Shown: positions 1-10,673 of the stretch, in pieces | How the letters are laid out: the number at the start of each line of letters is the position of its first letter | How positions within the stretch are numbered: the first letter of the stretch is position 1 | From: Usnea hakonensis | Lineage: Eukaryota > Ascomycota > Lecanoromycetes > Lecanorales > Parmeliaceae | DNA length: 64,000 bases | Reading direction: 5' to 3' | NCBI GenBank assembly: GCA_013423325.1 | Contig: BLJB01000075.1 | Location: forward strand, 98,797 to 162,796 | Notes under the pieces: model-generated | What the model saw: the letters and a program-made list of their open reading frames with translations, nothing else | The model's database searches: none | Told to the model about the DNA's origin: nothing | Program-made: the position numbers and the translations under genes

Positions 1-1118
1 TGGCCGCTCTTTCATCGTCAAGCTGCCTCAAGCTAAAGGGAAAGGTTCCAAACTTCTTCACGATCTCCGAGAGCGTTTGTCTCGAACTTGGTCTTTTCAG
101 TTGGTAGGTGATGGTGGTTCTCCGGTGTAGCGTAGGACGATTTTCCAATGTCTTTATCTTGCCGGTACCCAAACTGACACCCATCTCCACTCCCCAAACA
201 TCCCCGATCTCAGGAACTCCTTCGCCTTTGCCGCCGTCTGACGGGGGAGAAAGGACAATCTTCTTTTTGCCCTCAATCTCATTTCGCTCGAACAACCAAG
301 ACGTTGTCCCTTCAACCAGGCTACAGCCGTAGCTTTTGACCACTTTCTCGAGAAGGTGAGTCATCTTCGACTGGGTGATTGGTTTTTCCGAGGCCGCTTT
401 TCTTTTTTCCTCGTCTGTCCCAGGAGCTAGGAGGCCGGGAGGTATCATGAGCCTCAGGAGAAGCTCGTTTGCGTAGTATGTGGCAAGCAGAAGATCAGCT
501 TCGCGGCCATATAATTTGTCATCCTTATTGGCCTCTCCTGGTATGATGATTGTGTCGCATACAATAGTGCCAAGGCCATCTATTTGGGCTCCCAGCTGAA
601 TCTTAACGGCCTCGTTGGCTTTGAGGGACGTAGAAGCATCATCGGAATCTGTAGAAAGCGGAGTATATGGAGTAATGTAAGAATTGGGAGAGACCGTCGT
701 TGGATGTGATATTCCTAGAAGTACAAAATCAGCGACGCCTTTCTTACGATGAGACTTGGTTCCTCGGACCCTTTGAGATTTTTTTTCCTTTATAGACCTT
801 GCCAACCTCTTCCGCCAGCATTTTATCTCCGCGTTCGCATATTGAAAGTATCTTTTCTCCCTCAATACACCATCCTTGAAATATGATCAAAACAAATACT
901 CGATGAACCATGACAAGTAAACATTACCGGTAACGGCGTCAAGGACTTTATGGGAAATCTGGGCGGCTGTCTTGTATTTGGTTAGAGTATCGGGGTTGTT
1001 CAGTGTATAATCTGTAATACCAGTACTCGTTAGCCAGGACAAACAAGAGAAAGGAAGGGAAAGACCCCTCTAGGCACACATTCAACCTATACGTACCTAT
1101 CGCCGCATCTTCTGCCAT
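1..1118 (-). CDS. PA2G4/EBP1-like protein (methionine aminopeptidase fold), 3' end cut by window
   Basis: Member of the M24 'pita-bread' family related to human PA2G4/EBP1 and fission-yeast 42-kDa curved-DNA-binding protein, a non-catalytic relative of methionine aminopeptidase linked to ribosome biogenesis and growth control. The first coding exon is 22 nt (1097-1118), the second 84 nt (928-1011), and the third begins at 874; phases agree. Family landmarks are the early TKYKTAAQISHKVL segment, an ICERGDK segment, ISHPTTVSPNSYITPYTPL, and the C-terminal SLVEGTTSWLFERNEIEGKK region read from about 260-390. The C-terminus lies beyond base 1. A 33-nt stretch inside the third exon (about 736-768) has intron-like ends (GTAAGA..CTAG) but is a multiple of three and open, so it may simply be coding. 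Family assignment is secure; function is by homology. Confidence 0.88.
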
Positions 1119-1264
1119 GATCGGCAACCTACGAGTCCTGGATCAAAATTTGATTGTAAAAGTAGGCCTTTTCTACATTTAATAATAAAGCAATGTCGCG
1201 TGAGGGGGGAAGTGAGTTTTATTTCACAGTAACTTGTAGTGGGGCTGCCAGTTGATCTATCGGC

Positions 1265-1270
1265 TATAAA
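1265..1270 (+). promoter_or_regulatory. TATA box upstream of the EEP-family gene
   Basis: TATAAA lies 168 bases upstream of the ATG at 1438, followed by a pyrimidine-rich leader. It is the only clear element in the 319-base gap between the divergent genes at 1118 and 1438. Confidence 0.4.
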
Positions 1271-1437
1271 ACCACTCAATGCCCGAGCCCTAACGCTTTA
1301 CTCCTTCTGTACTCCATACTCGTTTCCCCCGCACTAATCTTCGCCTCTCTGCAGTTTATTTCCCACACCACCAGCACGAGCCCGCCTTTCACCTTCACAG
1401 CTCCCTCTCCAACGCTTGAGTTCTTCAATCCGCCACC

Positions 1438-2614
1438 ATGAAGGTTTACGACCCCTTGCCAATTCGTCTATTGACTCACAATATCCGTTACGCTACCAAA
1501 TCTCCCTTCAGTGGGGAAGAAAGATGGGATGTTCGAAAATCTCGCCTTCTCAACGAGCTCTCTTTCAACACAGCACATTGTGCAGAATCTTTCATATGCT
1601 TGCAGGAAGTCTTGCATAGGCAATTAGTCGACATCCTTTCAGGCTTAAACAGCAAAAAAGAGGCGTGGGCCTCTGTAGGTGTATGCCGTGATGACGGACA
1701 TGAAGCAGGAGAGGCATCCCCTATCTGTAGGTGTTTTTCGAAGGCCAAGATTGCCTCGCTTGGACCAATTCTTGCATCCTGATTCTTGTCTTGGGGAACC
1801 CCCCCTAAACAAACAAGACTGATGGCGGAATGAGGATCTAGTGTATAGACCTAGAGTTTGGGTACGCAAAAACCTATGCCACACCATCCTCATTACGGAA
1901 AACAATCTTGGAGTCGCAAGACATCTCCTTGCGGGAAATGCCTTTGAGATCCCCCTTGAACTGTCTCATGCCTCTGGCCTTGCTTTGAGAAGACCATATT
2001 GACTCTGTAACGCTTAGGAGCTAAAGACACACTGCACAAAGTGGCTTAGTAAAACGCCCGATCGCCCCTCAAAGAGTTGGGACGCCGCGTCCATCAGAAT
2101 CTTGACCATAGCTGTATTCCAGCATCGATCCACCGGCAGGACCGTTGTTGCTATGAATACCCATTTAGATGATCAAGGCAGCAAGTCACGCTTAGAGGCG
2201 GCCAAAATAATATTAGATCAGATCTCGTGTTTTTCGGACACTGTCCGAGTTCCGAATCGAAAGAGCCCTCCTATTTTTCTTACAGGCGACTTCAACAGTG
2301 AACCTGATCAAGAAGCCTACAATGAGATGACCAGTGTGACATCTCCAATGGTCGATCTGCAAATGTTGGTCCCTGAGGAGAAACGCTATGGAGATTGCAA
2401 TACATTCACTGGATTCGATTCAAAGAATCTTAAGAGAATCGATTTCATTTTTGTGAACAAAGACGATCCAAATTCCCCCAATCGTGAATCAAAGATAGAC
2501 GACCCCGAGAGGCGGTGGCTTGTGGATGGGTACGCGGTCCTTCCAAATCGATTCGAGGATGGAATGTACAACTCTGATCATCAAGTTGTCGTCGGGGACG
2601 TGTCAATTATGTAA
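1438..2614 (+). pseudogene. Endonuclease/exonuclease/phosphatase-family protein, apparently disrupted
   Basis: The start codon at 1438 opens a frame with the family's N-terminal strand (IRLLTHNIRYAT) and catalytic FICLQEV. Homology resumes at about 2052 (WLSKTPD, then SWDAASIRILTIAVF) and runs to the stop at 2612-2614. It includes the GDFNSEPD, RIDFIFVN and C-terminal SDHQVVVGDV motifs that bind metal and phosphate in the Mg-dependent EEP fold. Between residue ~96 (ASPI, 1716-1727) and 2052 about 320 bases intervene, where intact relatives need only some 15 residues. The stretch just before WLS reads like a degraded continuation (RRPY then two in-frame stops, TGA and TAG). An intron starting at the GTAGGT at 1727 cannot be joined in frame to any nearby AG that I tried. 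I therefore call it a likely pseudogene; a long unusual intron is the alternative. Confidence 0.6.
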
Positions 2615-2639
2615 ATAATCAGCCGTGCCTAATCATCTA

Positions 2640-3522
2640 TCAACTACTTTTTCGAAGCTCTGCCTGCGTGCTAGCCTCCAAGTCAAGTCCTTTGACCAGC
2701 CGCACAACTTTCCTGGCGCTGCCAATTGCGTTTTGATAGCTGTTGGCGTTTGGTCAGAATCTTCAAAAGATTTTTCCAGGAAGTGAGTGACTAACCCAGC
2801 TCCAGCGTGACCATACGAGTGCACTGTCTTGAACACCCCATCTACTACCTCGGCCTCCACCCTTGGACCGTCCTTTCTTGCTGGCCTAAGGCCACACTGG
2901 ACGTTCAACACCTCGAATGATCCGTCCTTTGTCAACAACTCTGGAGCCAGGCACTTGCAATCGTCCAGAATTGCTTTTGTGGTCTCGTTGCTTACTTCGG
3001 TATCCCTGGCTCGGAGTCAAATATGTACAACAGGATCTGATCTTTCAGATGCTCACCAGTTGCCGACCTCTCTGGTGCCCCCTAAAATGGTCGTTCCGCT
3101 TCCCGGTCGTGGAATGACATATCTGTTCTCGTTCATCGTCTTTGCAGACTTGGACTCACCCTTCACCAGCACAGTCTGTCCTCTCACAGGAAACATCGCG
3201 TGATCAGGTACCAGCTCCTCCGCTCTCAACCCACTCGCATTCACAAATATGAGCTCTTCGTGCTGGTCTTGACTATTCGCCAAAGAGGCCGCAGATCTCC
3301 AAGCATTTGGAAGTCCTTTGTCCGTCGGCAAACGAGTTTTGACAAGAATTCCACCCGCTACAAGGACCTTGGACAGGAGATACTTGAGATGGCGGGGAAC
3401 ATTGATGCAAATGGTATCAAAGCGTACAGCTGATTGCATGCCTTCAGGCAACTGATCTGCCGGTAGATAGCTGAAACCTTCGACCACTGAGCGCCACCAT
3501 AATTGGGGACCAATATCAGAGA
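2640..3522 (-). pseudogene. D-amino-acid oxidase, N-terminally truncated copy
   Basis: The readable part is the C-terminal two thirds of a DAO/DASOX flavoenzyme, which oxidises D-amino acids. It begins near PQLWWRSVVEGF and runs through the substrate-domain segments FPVRGQTVLVKG and GSGTTILGGTREVGNW, then CGLRPARK (the substrate-carboxylate arginine) and the GHAGAGYQNAIGSA flavin-binding tail, to a stop at 2640-2642. Two introns join cleanly in phase, one after GGTREVGN and one after GHAGA. Upstream of about 3522 on this strand I cannot find the roughly 120 residues every DAO needs first, including the GxGxxG dinucleotide-binding start. No PTS1 peroxisomal signal is present (tail ends RKSS). 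The body is otherwise intact, so truncation is probably fairly recent. An assembly error or distant upstream exon is possible. Confidence 0.65.
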
Positions 3523-4580
3523 CTGGAGAGGACCTTTGCTGAAGTCAGCTAAGAAAAAAAAAGGGATGTCCGGGTTTCTATATACCAGTAGACAGTAGAT
3601 GGGACGACCTAATGTAACAAGACATCAGCCATGACAAATCCAAACTTCTCGTGCCTAACGTCTTTAAACAATTCGCCTTGTGATGACTACCCCCAATCCA
3701 GCCTCTGTCCCCAACCCTCCCCTCACCATCCCCATCCATTCCCTATACGTCTCTGCGTCCCATCCCTGCAGTTCCGTCTCATGCGCTTTGGCATGACTTC
3801 GCCACTGACCACCAGCCCTACGCAAGAATCAACCACGCTGCTCCCTCACCGCGAATGCATACACGGAATAAATGTTTTTCCAAAGCAGAGAGTAGCTCAT
3901 CAGAGGGGGAAGGAAGTGTACCATGGGGACGTATAATGCGCGCTTTCATCCCCAGGGACATATTCTGCAATAATGGTGACTTTATATTCCGCCTCGAGGA
4001 GAAGGAGAGCGGTTTGGAGACCAGTTATGCCTGCTCTAGAACGCAAAAAAGGGTCAATATGGGCATTTGGAAGCACGGAAAGACGGCTTGACGCGGAGGA
4101 CGGACGAAATTTTCAAGGAAAATTACCCTAGAACTACTATGTGGGTAGGTTTTGGGCGTGGGTTTGGCATGTATGGCATGTTGGTATGGTTGGTGTCCAA
4201 GATTACGGCGGTTGCACACACCCGTTGTCTATAGATTGTTGCTAACGCTGAGGGTATTCTTTCGCTCAAAATTTACCGAGTGGACTTCTTTGGGCTAAAA
4301 GGCTGGCTTCTGCCTTGTCCTTCCCTTCCAAGTCTTCAGCCTTTACGCTAGATGGCCTGTTTAGAGGCCAAAGTCGATATTGTCTTTGGAACGGCTATCA
4401 CGCATCAATGATGAGCATATGCGAATACACTGACCGACTCCATGGGCCTTCCCACTTCAAAACACCTCCGGGTATTGATAGCCCAACATATTCAAAGCCC
4501 ATGATACAGTATCACTAGCTTCCTCCCGAATGACTGCGGCGTCGGCTTGGCACGAGTTTGGCTTGGGATAGTCCCTCATC
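3523..4580. other. Gap between truncated DAO and capping enzyme; no supported gene
   Basis: On the plus strand there are two short overlapping frames at 3683-3796 (38 residues, proline-rich) and about 3690-4091. They look like one unknown protein broken by a frame change near 3790, but nothing matches a family I know. A possible intron acceptor (TTTTTTTTTCTTAGCTGACTTCAG on the minus strand, about 3536-3559) remains from the DAO gene. The remainder shows nothing recognisable. Confidence 0.3.
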
Positions 4581-5744
4581 CTATTTTCTCACCATCGCAG
4601 GCTGTTCTCTCTTCTTCCAATGATCTCTGATGCTCTTAGCTACCCCGATCAGGTGCTCCTTCGATACACTGTCTTGTATGCTTTCCATAACACTGTTGAC
4701 AGTGCTGATGTGGTTGGCTTCTTTCTTGTCGTCCCGAAACCGCAAAAACCTCCATTGCTTCGATTTGTCTTGATAGCACTCCACAATGCGCCAATTTAGT
4801 GGCTGCTGTAGCGATTTCATTTGCTCCCACTCGGGAATCTCCATATGCATCTTACCGTAGAGTATATCGGTGTCCCCGTCTCCATTAGCGTGCAGCTCTA
4901 TCTCAGGCAGAGCGTTATAATCAAGATAGGAACCGTCTGCTACATCCTCATCATCGGAGTCCGGTTGAATGGTTGGAAAGACAAAGGCCATTCTGAAATC
5001 AACCGAATTCTCATCCTCGCTTTTCCACTTGAGGATATGCTGATCAGTGCCAAACTGATATGGAGTGCTCTTGCAGGTGAAGATTAAGCCATCATTGCCG
5101 TGAGGCAAATTCGGGAGAATCTCCTTGAACATCTTCTCAATGCCGTAAGCCAATTCCATCTTCTTGCGCTCTACCAGAAACGGCAGATGCGCCGCATCAT
5201 CGCTCCATTTCTTGTAGAATGCCTGCAGTGGGTTGTCCAAGTGTTCGTAAAAGTATCCAAGTCGCTTGTCCAAGGTCCGATGGATCAAGCGATTGCTGTC
5301 AAGGACTAGACAGTCGAACACAAGGTACTTCATCCGAGTTGATCCATCCGCTTGGGTGTCGTTGACAAGTTCACCATCCAAGATTGTAGCAACGTGGAAA
5401 TCTTGCGGGTTGTCGACGGTCTTGGGAAAAACTCCGCCAGTATTCACGTACCAATAATCGTTCTTTCGGTCTATCAAGTATATCACTTGTGCTCGATGCT
5501 CCTTTTCACCATTATGTGTAAGGTACATCAGGCATCGTATGCCATCAGACTTTTCGCAGACAAAGTAGTCCTGCTTCTGGAGTTCGGCGATGTGTCGCGC
5601 GGCGAAACTGACAGGCTGAGCGCCGGGAAAATTTGTCGATTTCCGTTCGAGGAGGAATGCGACTTCACTGCGAAGTGTGGCCAGAAGGTCTCCATCGGCC
5701 TTTATCCCAGGAATATCGGGTACTGAACCTCCCATATCGACCAA
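4581..5744 (-). CDS. CEG1: mRNA-capping enzyme guanylyltransferase (Ceg1-type)
   Basis: Transfers GMP from GTP to the 5'-diphosphate end of nascent Pol II transcripts. It is a single exon of 387 residues, typical of the fungal alpha subunit without a triphosphatase domain. The nucleotidyl-transferase motif I is EKSDGIR, with the GMP-accepting lysine at residue 65. Motif III is in LDGELVND, motif IIIa in KYLVFDCLVLD, motif IV in GNDGLIFTCK (residues ~215-225), and motif V in LKWK. The C-terminal OB-fold segment includes WRFLRFRDDKKEANH. In yeast it acts with the separate RNA triphosphatase Cet1 and binds the Pol II C-terminal domain. It is divergent from the sfh1-like gene at 6716 across 971 bases. 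Confidence 0.95.
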   Translation of the reverse strand: MVDMGGSVPDIPGIKADGDLLATLRSEVAFLLERKSTNFPGAQPVSFAARHIAELQKQDYFVCEKSDGIRCLMYLTHNGEKEHRAQVIYLIDRKNDYWYVNTGGVFPKTVDNPQDFHVATILDGELVNDTQADGSTRMKYLVFDCLVLDSNRLIHRTLDKRLGYFYEHLDNPLQAFYKKWSDDAAHLPFLVERKKMELAYGIEKMFKEILPNLPHGNDGLIFTCKSTPYQFGTDQHILKWKSEDENSVDFRMAFVFPTIQPDSDDEDVADGSYLDYNALPEIELHANGDGDTDILYGKMHMEIPEWEQMKSLQQPLNWRIVECYQDKSKQWRFLRFRDDKKEANHISTVNSVMESIQDSVSKEHLIGVAKSIRDHWKKREQPAMVRK

Positions 5745-6715
5745 GGATTATTTAGCAAGGTACTTGCGGCAATGCTAAGTTACTGGTAGACCGTTTTGCC
5801 GGGTCAGCAAGTGTTGGCAAGCGACGGAGTAGGAGCAAAGAAAGGGAAAATAAGAAAGAAGAGCAACGGCTGTGCCGGTGCCTGTGCCTGACATAAAGGA
5901 CAGTATGCACCAGACGCAGAAGACAAGAACGGACCACTCATGACCCAACAAAGGGACCAATCATTTAATATTTAAGACAATTTGTTGGGAGGAATGAATG
6001 TAATGGCAATGTTTCTCTTTTTCCCGGGCAGCCTTGTGAAATACGTCGGCAGTCAGCAGTCATCAGGTGGCCCTGTATCGTGTAAGAAGACACACGGGAA
6101 AGATATGAGTAGTGTTCAAGGTACTCCGTACATTAATATTAATACGTATTCGTGGTGGTACCTTAACAGAGGTTCACGGTCCAAGACTCAGCCCTATCAT
6201 CTATGGGGAGGATCTCTAGCGTCTACCTAATTGGTCCTTAGGGGGGATCGTAAGCTTTTAAGGTAATTGGAGTTGGGGAGGTACTCTAGGTAGCAACACG
6301 CCCGAGCCGATTCGCAATAATAATAATACCTTAAGTAAATGGATTATTTGCATCTGATCTTGCGCACGACGCGATTATTGCGCCTCTTAGATACTCTGCA
6401 TGGTATGTTGCTATCCTTTCCGGTCCTCCCTTCGTATCTCTTGATGATTTCCCATTTCCCATTCTCCCCGTCGTTGCCAAGTCATGATGCCTCATCCTAG
6501 CCCGCCAAAACCAACCTCAAGAGCCTCCCACCCTTCAATCCCCTTCCAGAAGGCCGCCATGTCGCGCGCGCCTATCAACCACCCCATATATCGCTTTCTG
6601 CCCTATTCAGTGTGGAGCTAATCTACTGTACCTGTGCCTAGTGATGCCTACGCATCTCTATCGATGATTACGTCTCCGTGCGCCGCCCTCCCCTGTCTCC
6701 CTCCTCCTACCCACC
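5745..6715. other. Divergent intergenic region, capping enzyme / sfh1
   Basis: The region holds the upstream sequences of two divergent genes. A pyrimidine-rich tract occupies about 6679-6712 directly before the ATG at 6716, as is common in filamentous fungi. Scattered TTAAGGTA/TACCTTA-like words occur between 6120 and 6340. No gene is seen. Confidence 0.5.
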
Positions 6716-9343
6716 ATGCCATCCCCTAACACTCAACTATCGCCAACTACTACACCCTCCCCCCAAAACAAACCTATTAATGCTGCTCCAACCAATGGAG
6801 TCAATAGAGCGACCAAGGATGAGTTGCGCAATGGCTTCGAACCCAATGGCATTGCACAAGAAATCCAGTCTGCGGAGCCAATGCAGGAAAGGAAGCAAAA
6901 GGCAAAGGCCGTCATGGCGGCTTCAGGTCTTTCCGCGGCAACGGAAGGTGCATTTACTTCAGAAAAGTCCGATGCAACTAATGGGTCTGCGACGACACCG
7001 AATGGCATGGTGCAGACCAGGAAGCGTTCTCGCTCAGGCACGCGGATCATCAGATCTCCAAGGTGTCGAAATACCGAGAGGACGTTGAAGCCAAGGGGTT
7101 CCAATGACCCAGATGCCGAGGGTCTTGAGAATGTCGAGTTGCACCAATACGTCAATCGCGCTCTGATCCACACTGACGCCAGGATGTATGATAGCATAGA
7201 GATGGACAAGCTGCACGACTTTAAAAGAGACCAAGCGGACTATTATATGGCCCAACGCGGTCTTGATGCAGGACAGGTCAGAGAAGGCAAACAGTCTTAT
7301 CTACAACTTCATGGGGAGGCGCGACCGAAATGGCTGGATCCTCCAGTGACCAACTTACTTGACCCACCTCTCTTGTACGGTCCTGGCTACGGTCGGTATG
7401 GAAAGTTTGGAAATGGCATCAACCAAGGACCTACGACTCTCGTCTATCCTGCTCAGCGTAAGCGAGCCGGCGGAAAGAAGACCAGGGAGTTACGCGTGTC
7501 AAGAAAAGAACTTTCAAAACAGTCAGAACAGCTTGATGAGCTCGTTCCCATTAGGTTAGATATTGAATGGGACAAGATCAGACTTCGGGATACTTTTACC
7601 TGGAATCTGCACGACAGGGTGATACCTCCGGACTTGTTCGCGCAACAGCTTGTTGAGGACTTTAAGTTGCCACTCGAACAATCCGGACCTTTGATACAAC
7701 AAGTCAGTGCGAGCCTCAAAGAACAGATCCAAGACTACCATCCTCATATATTCATTGAGGAAGAGGCACTGGATCCTCATCTGCCGTATTATGCCTATAA
7801 GGATGACGAGATGCGAATAACGGTCAAATTAAACATCACCATTGGCCAGCACACACTTGTGGATCAATTCGAGTGGGAGATCAACAACCCTCTAAACTCC
7901 CCAGAGTCATTCGCAGAACAGATGACCAGGGATCTTTCCTTGGCCGGCGAGTTCACAACCGCAATAGCACACTCTATTCGAGAACAAAGCCAACTCTTCA
8001 CTCGCGGTCTCTTCGTGACAGGCCATCCCTTCGATGGGCGACCCGTCGAAGACCAGGAATTGAAAGCCGGTTTCCTACCATCGCCTATGCAATCGCCATT
8101 CCGACCCTATCAAGCAGCTAAGGAATTCGGTCCTTATCTTTATGAGCTCAATGAAGTAGAACTGGAAAAGACGGAGCTGTCGCTGTCAAGAGAAGAGCGC
8201 AGGCAGAAGCGTTCAGTAAATCGACGAGGTGGCCCTGCTTTGCCTGATCTGAAAGATCGCCGACGGACAATACGAACCTTGGTCGTTTCGTCAGTCCTAC
8301 CAGGTGCAGCGGAAACTTTGGAGGATAGTATGATATTCAAACGCACTGCTGCTGCTGTTTCCGGAAAAGGTCGACGCCCTGGCTACAGTCAAAAAGACGG
8401 TCTTGACGACTCAGATGAGTCGGACAGTGACGAGTCTGTTCCAGATTCCCCCGCCATTCCAGCCCACTTGCTTGCTGGTACTGCACGCACAAGAGGAATG
8501 AGAGGCGCGGCAACCGTAGCCCAAGCGGCTATGCGAGGCGCGCTAGGGCGCTCTGCAACACCCGAAACCACAACACTCCATCATCACGAGACACGGACTT
8601 CGGGTCGGAGGTTCGGTGGAAAAGACTACCGAGAAGACAGTGTCGAGGATACCCCGCTTTCGCTTATTGTCACACTTAGGATTCCTCGCGATCGCCTCAG
8701 ACATCTTGGGCGCGAGATAAAGAGCAGAAGTAAAGCTACGCCTCTTGAACATCCGTCTCATCCACAACCTTCAAACGCAACAGCTGGACGAGGCACCCCA
8801 GCCCGTGGTTCAATGGGGCCACCTACGACGCCCGGTGTGCAACACCAGCAGACGCATAGCCATAGGAGCCCGGCCGAGCAGAGAGAAGCAGCCAACCCTC
8901 TTCATCCTCACGCGGCGCAGATTGGGCGGGTGGATGCTGTCGGTCCACCCACCCCGGAAAACCCCATGGTAAGCCATCTTGTTCAAAAATTCCAAAGTTA
9001 CACAGACACTAATTAAGAACGGCAGCCTGAACCACCCGCATGGCTTCACCAGGCTTTATCAAAGCTTCAGAATACATATCCTGATGATCTTTTCGAGGGT
9101 ACGATGCGCTACACAGCCGTCTCAACAATCACGGACATGCCCATCAGTCTAAGGCCCAACGGAGCCAATGAGCCTTCGCTACCAGATACGAAGTTCATGT
9201 ACTACCCAAGAATCAAGTGCCTTGACTGTCCAGGAAAGCTGTACACTCCAGGTCCGGAGACAGGAGTGAACAATTTCGAGGTTCACTTGAAAAATCGTTT
9301 GCATCGAGAAAAGGTTGAAAAGAGGATCAGAAATGCTGGGTAG
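6716..9343 (+). CDS. sfh1: SNF5/SMARCB1-family chromatin-remodelling subunit, Sfh1-like
   Basis: Core subunit of a SWI/SNF- or RSC-type ATP-dependent remodeler. There are two exons, 6716-8968 and 9026-9343, joined in phase 0 (GTAAGC..GGCAG), giving 856 residues. Residues 1-230 are low-complexity with a basic KRSRSGTR patch. The two SNF5 repeats occupy about 270-500: LVPIRLDIEWDKIRLRDTF then the DPHLPYYAYKDDEMRITVKL and LVDQFEWEINNPLNSPE segments. A conserved RRQKRSVNRRGGPALPDLKD block follows. The last exon carries a CLDC..F..HLKNRLHREK element resembling the C-terminal extension of filamentous-fungal Sfh1 proteins. This extension and the overall order favour Sfh1 (RSC) over Snf5 (SWI/SNF), but I cannot exclude the latter. 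The start chosen is the first ATG after the pyrimidine tract. Confidence 0.9.
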
Positions 9344-10673
9344 AAACGCTGGGCCTGAGAGTATGAGGACTAGATGATGCAGTCGACATCTTCAGGGATC
9401 AGATTCATACCGTAGATATGCATTTGGCTTGGTGTAAGGAATGGATTGGATATGTTCATGATGCATCTACAAGTATTTGCATTTCGGAATTGTACCTATA
9501 TGATCAGCTTGCATATAGCTAGCATGTTTACAAGAAAGAAGGCTTGATGACTAGGCTTAGTGGCCTCGAAAATACTTTATTGTTACAAATTCATGTCTTC
9601 AGAAACGTGTGGGGGACGCTTCGCTTTTGGAACATGCGAAACTCGGGAATTCGCTGCTGCTGATACCGCTCGTGTCCTGCGGTTCGACAGAACGCATGAA
9701 GCTCGTGCTTTAGACTGGCAAATTCCTACTTTACGACTTCGGCCGAGGTTCATGTGCAGGAAGCAAGTGCTACCTTGCTATCGAGTGTGCTGATACAACC
9801 GGGACTGTACGTCAGCCTCCTTTGATACTCGTGGGACCGTTGTATTCTGGCCAAGATTGGACATGAATCACTCTCAAATACCGCACTCACTTTGCTCCGA
9901 AAAGGGGTCTTTGACGAAGCATCCGGTGATTGCTACCAGGAGGGTTATGTCCGGATTCCCTGATGCATGAATGAAATCCGTTGAGAACACCGGTAAGCTA
10001 GTGGAAGCTTTGCACGGAATAGAATCGAGATCTACGCAAAAGGGATGAGCATCTGCAAGTATAGGAGATTTGGGTGCTGGGTGTTCATGGAGAGGAGGAA
10101 AACTCATCTAACGATTTGATATGGTCTAAGATAAAGAGATAATGTCCACTTCCCTGCAAGTATGGGACGTATCCTGGATCTCCCTCTAGAGGCTTAGAAT
10201 GGCATCCCTTTGTTATGAGAAGGCATATTAGCCGCGTCTCGCTTAATCTGTATATGTGTAAACATGTCCAGTGATCGGCCTCACCTCATCCAAATCGCGC
10301 CCTCCACAAAATATCTTTTCACCACAACTGCAACTTGCTCGAGCTTCGTCCAACTTCTTTGGGAGCCTACAGTAGATATATCTCGTTGGTAAGTGGACAA
10401 ATTGTTTTCTAAATCCCAACCCCTGAACGATTACTCGATGTTGAGTCTGTCCTTGTGCATGAGCCACTGTCCGGCCAAAAGGTCACCGCGGCGACGTCTG
10501 CCAGCAAGGATGCTGGCTCCCATATGGGAGCAAAAGAGAGTAATCTCTCGGCGCCGACTAAGCAAGACTACTTGTGACCCTTTGACTCATCTTTTCATTT
10601 TCAAAACAAACCTAAACCCACACAACTCACTTCATCACACTGTTTGCTGCACCCATTTCATCATCGAGGTATC
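9344..10673. other. Intergenic region with a weak minus-strand coding possibility
   Basis: Two minus-strand frames, about 9874-10107 and 10243-10467, start with ATG and could be exons of a small gene. The first (ending PDITLLVAITGCFVKDPF) looks more protein-like than random sequence. I cannot join them convincingly or assign a family. The rest is the upstream region of the gene at 10674. Confidence 0.25.

Noticed and set aside
1727..2050. A normal intron rescuing the EEP gene
   Set aside because: None of the donors near 1727 can be joined to an AG before WLS without a stop or frame error; several combinations tried.
3631..3936. Plus-strand 101-codon frame
   Set aside because: Overlaps a second plausible frame, is proline-biased and matches no family; mentioned only in the gap entry.
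6733..7209. 158-codon minus-strand frame
   Set aside because: Antisense to the well-supported sfh1 coding sequence, with no motif of its own.
9560..9793. 77-codon plus-strand frame after sfh1
   Set aside because: No family match, no exon partner, likely chance.
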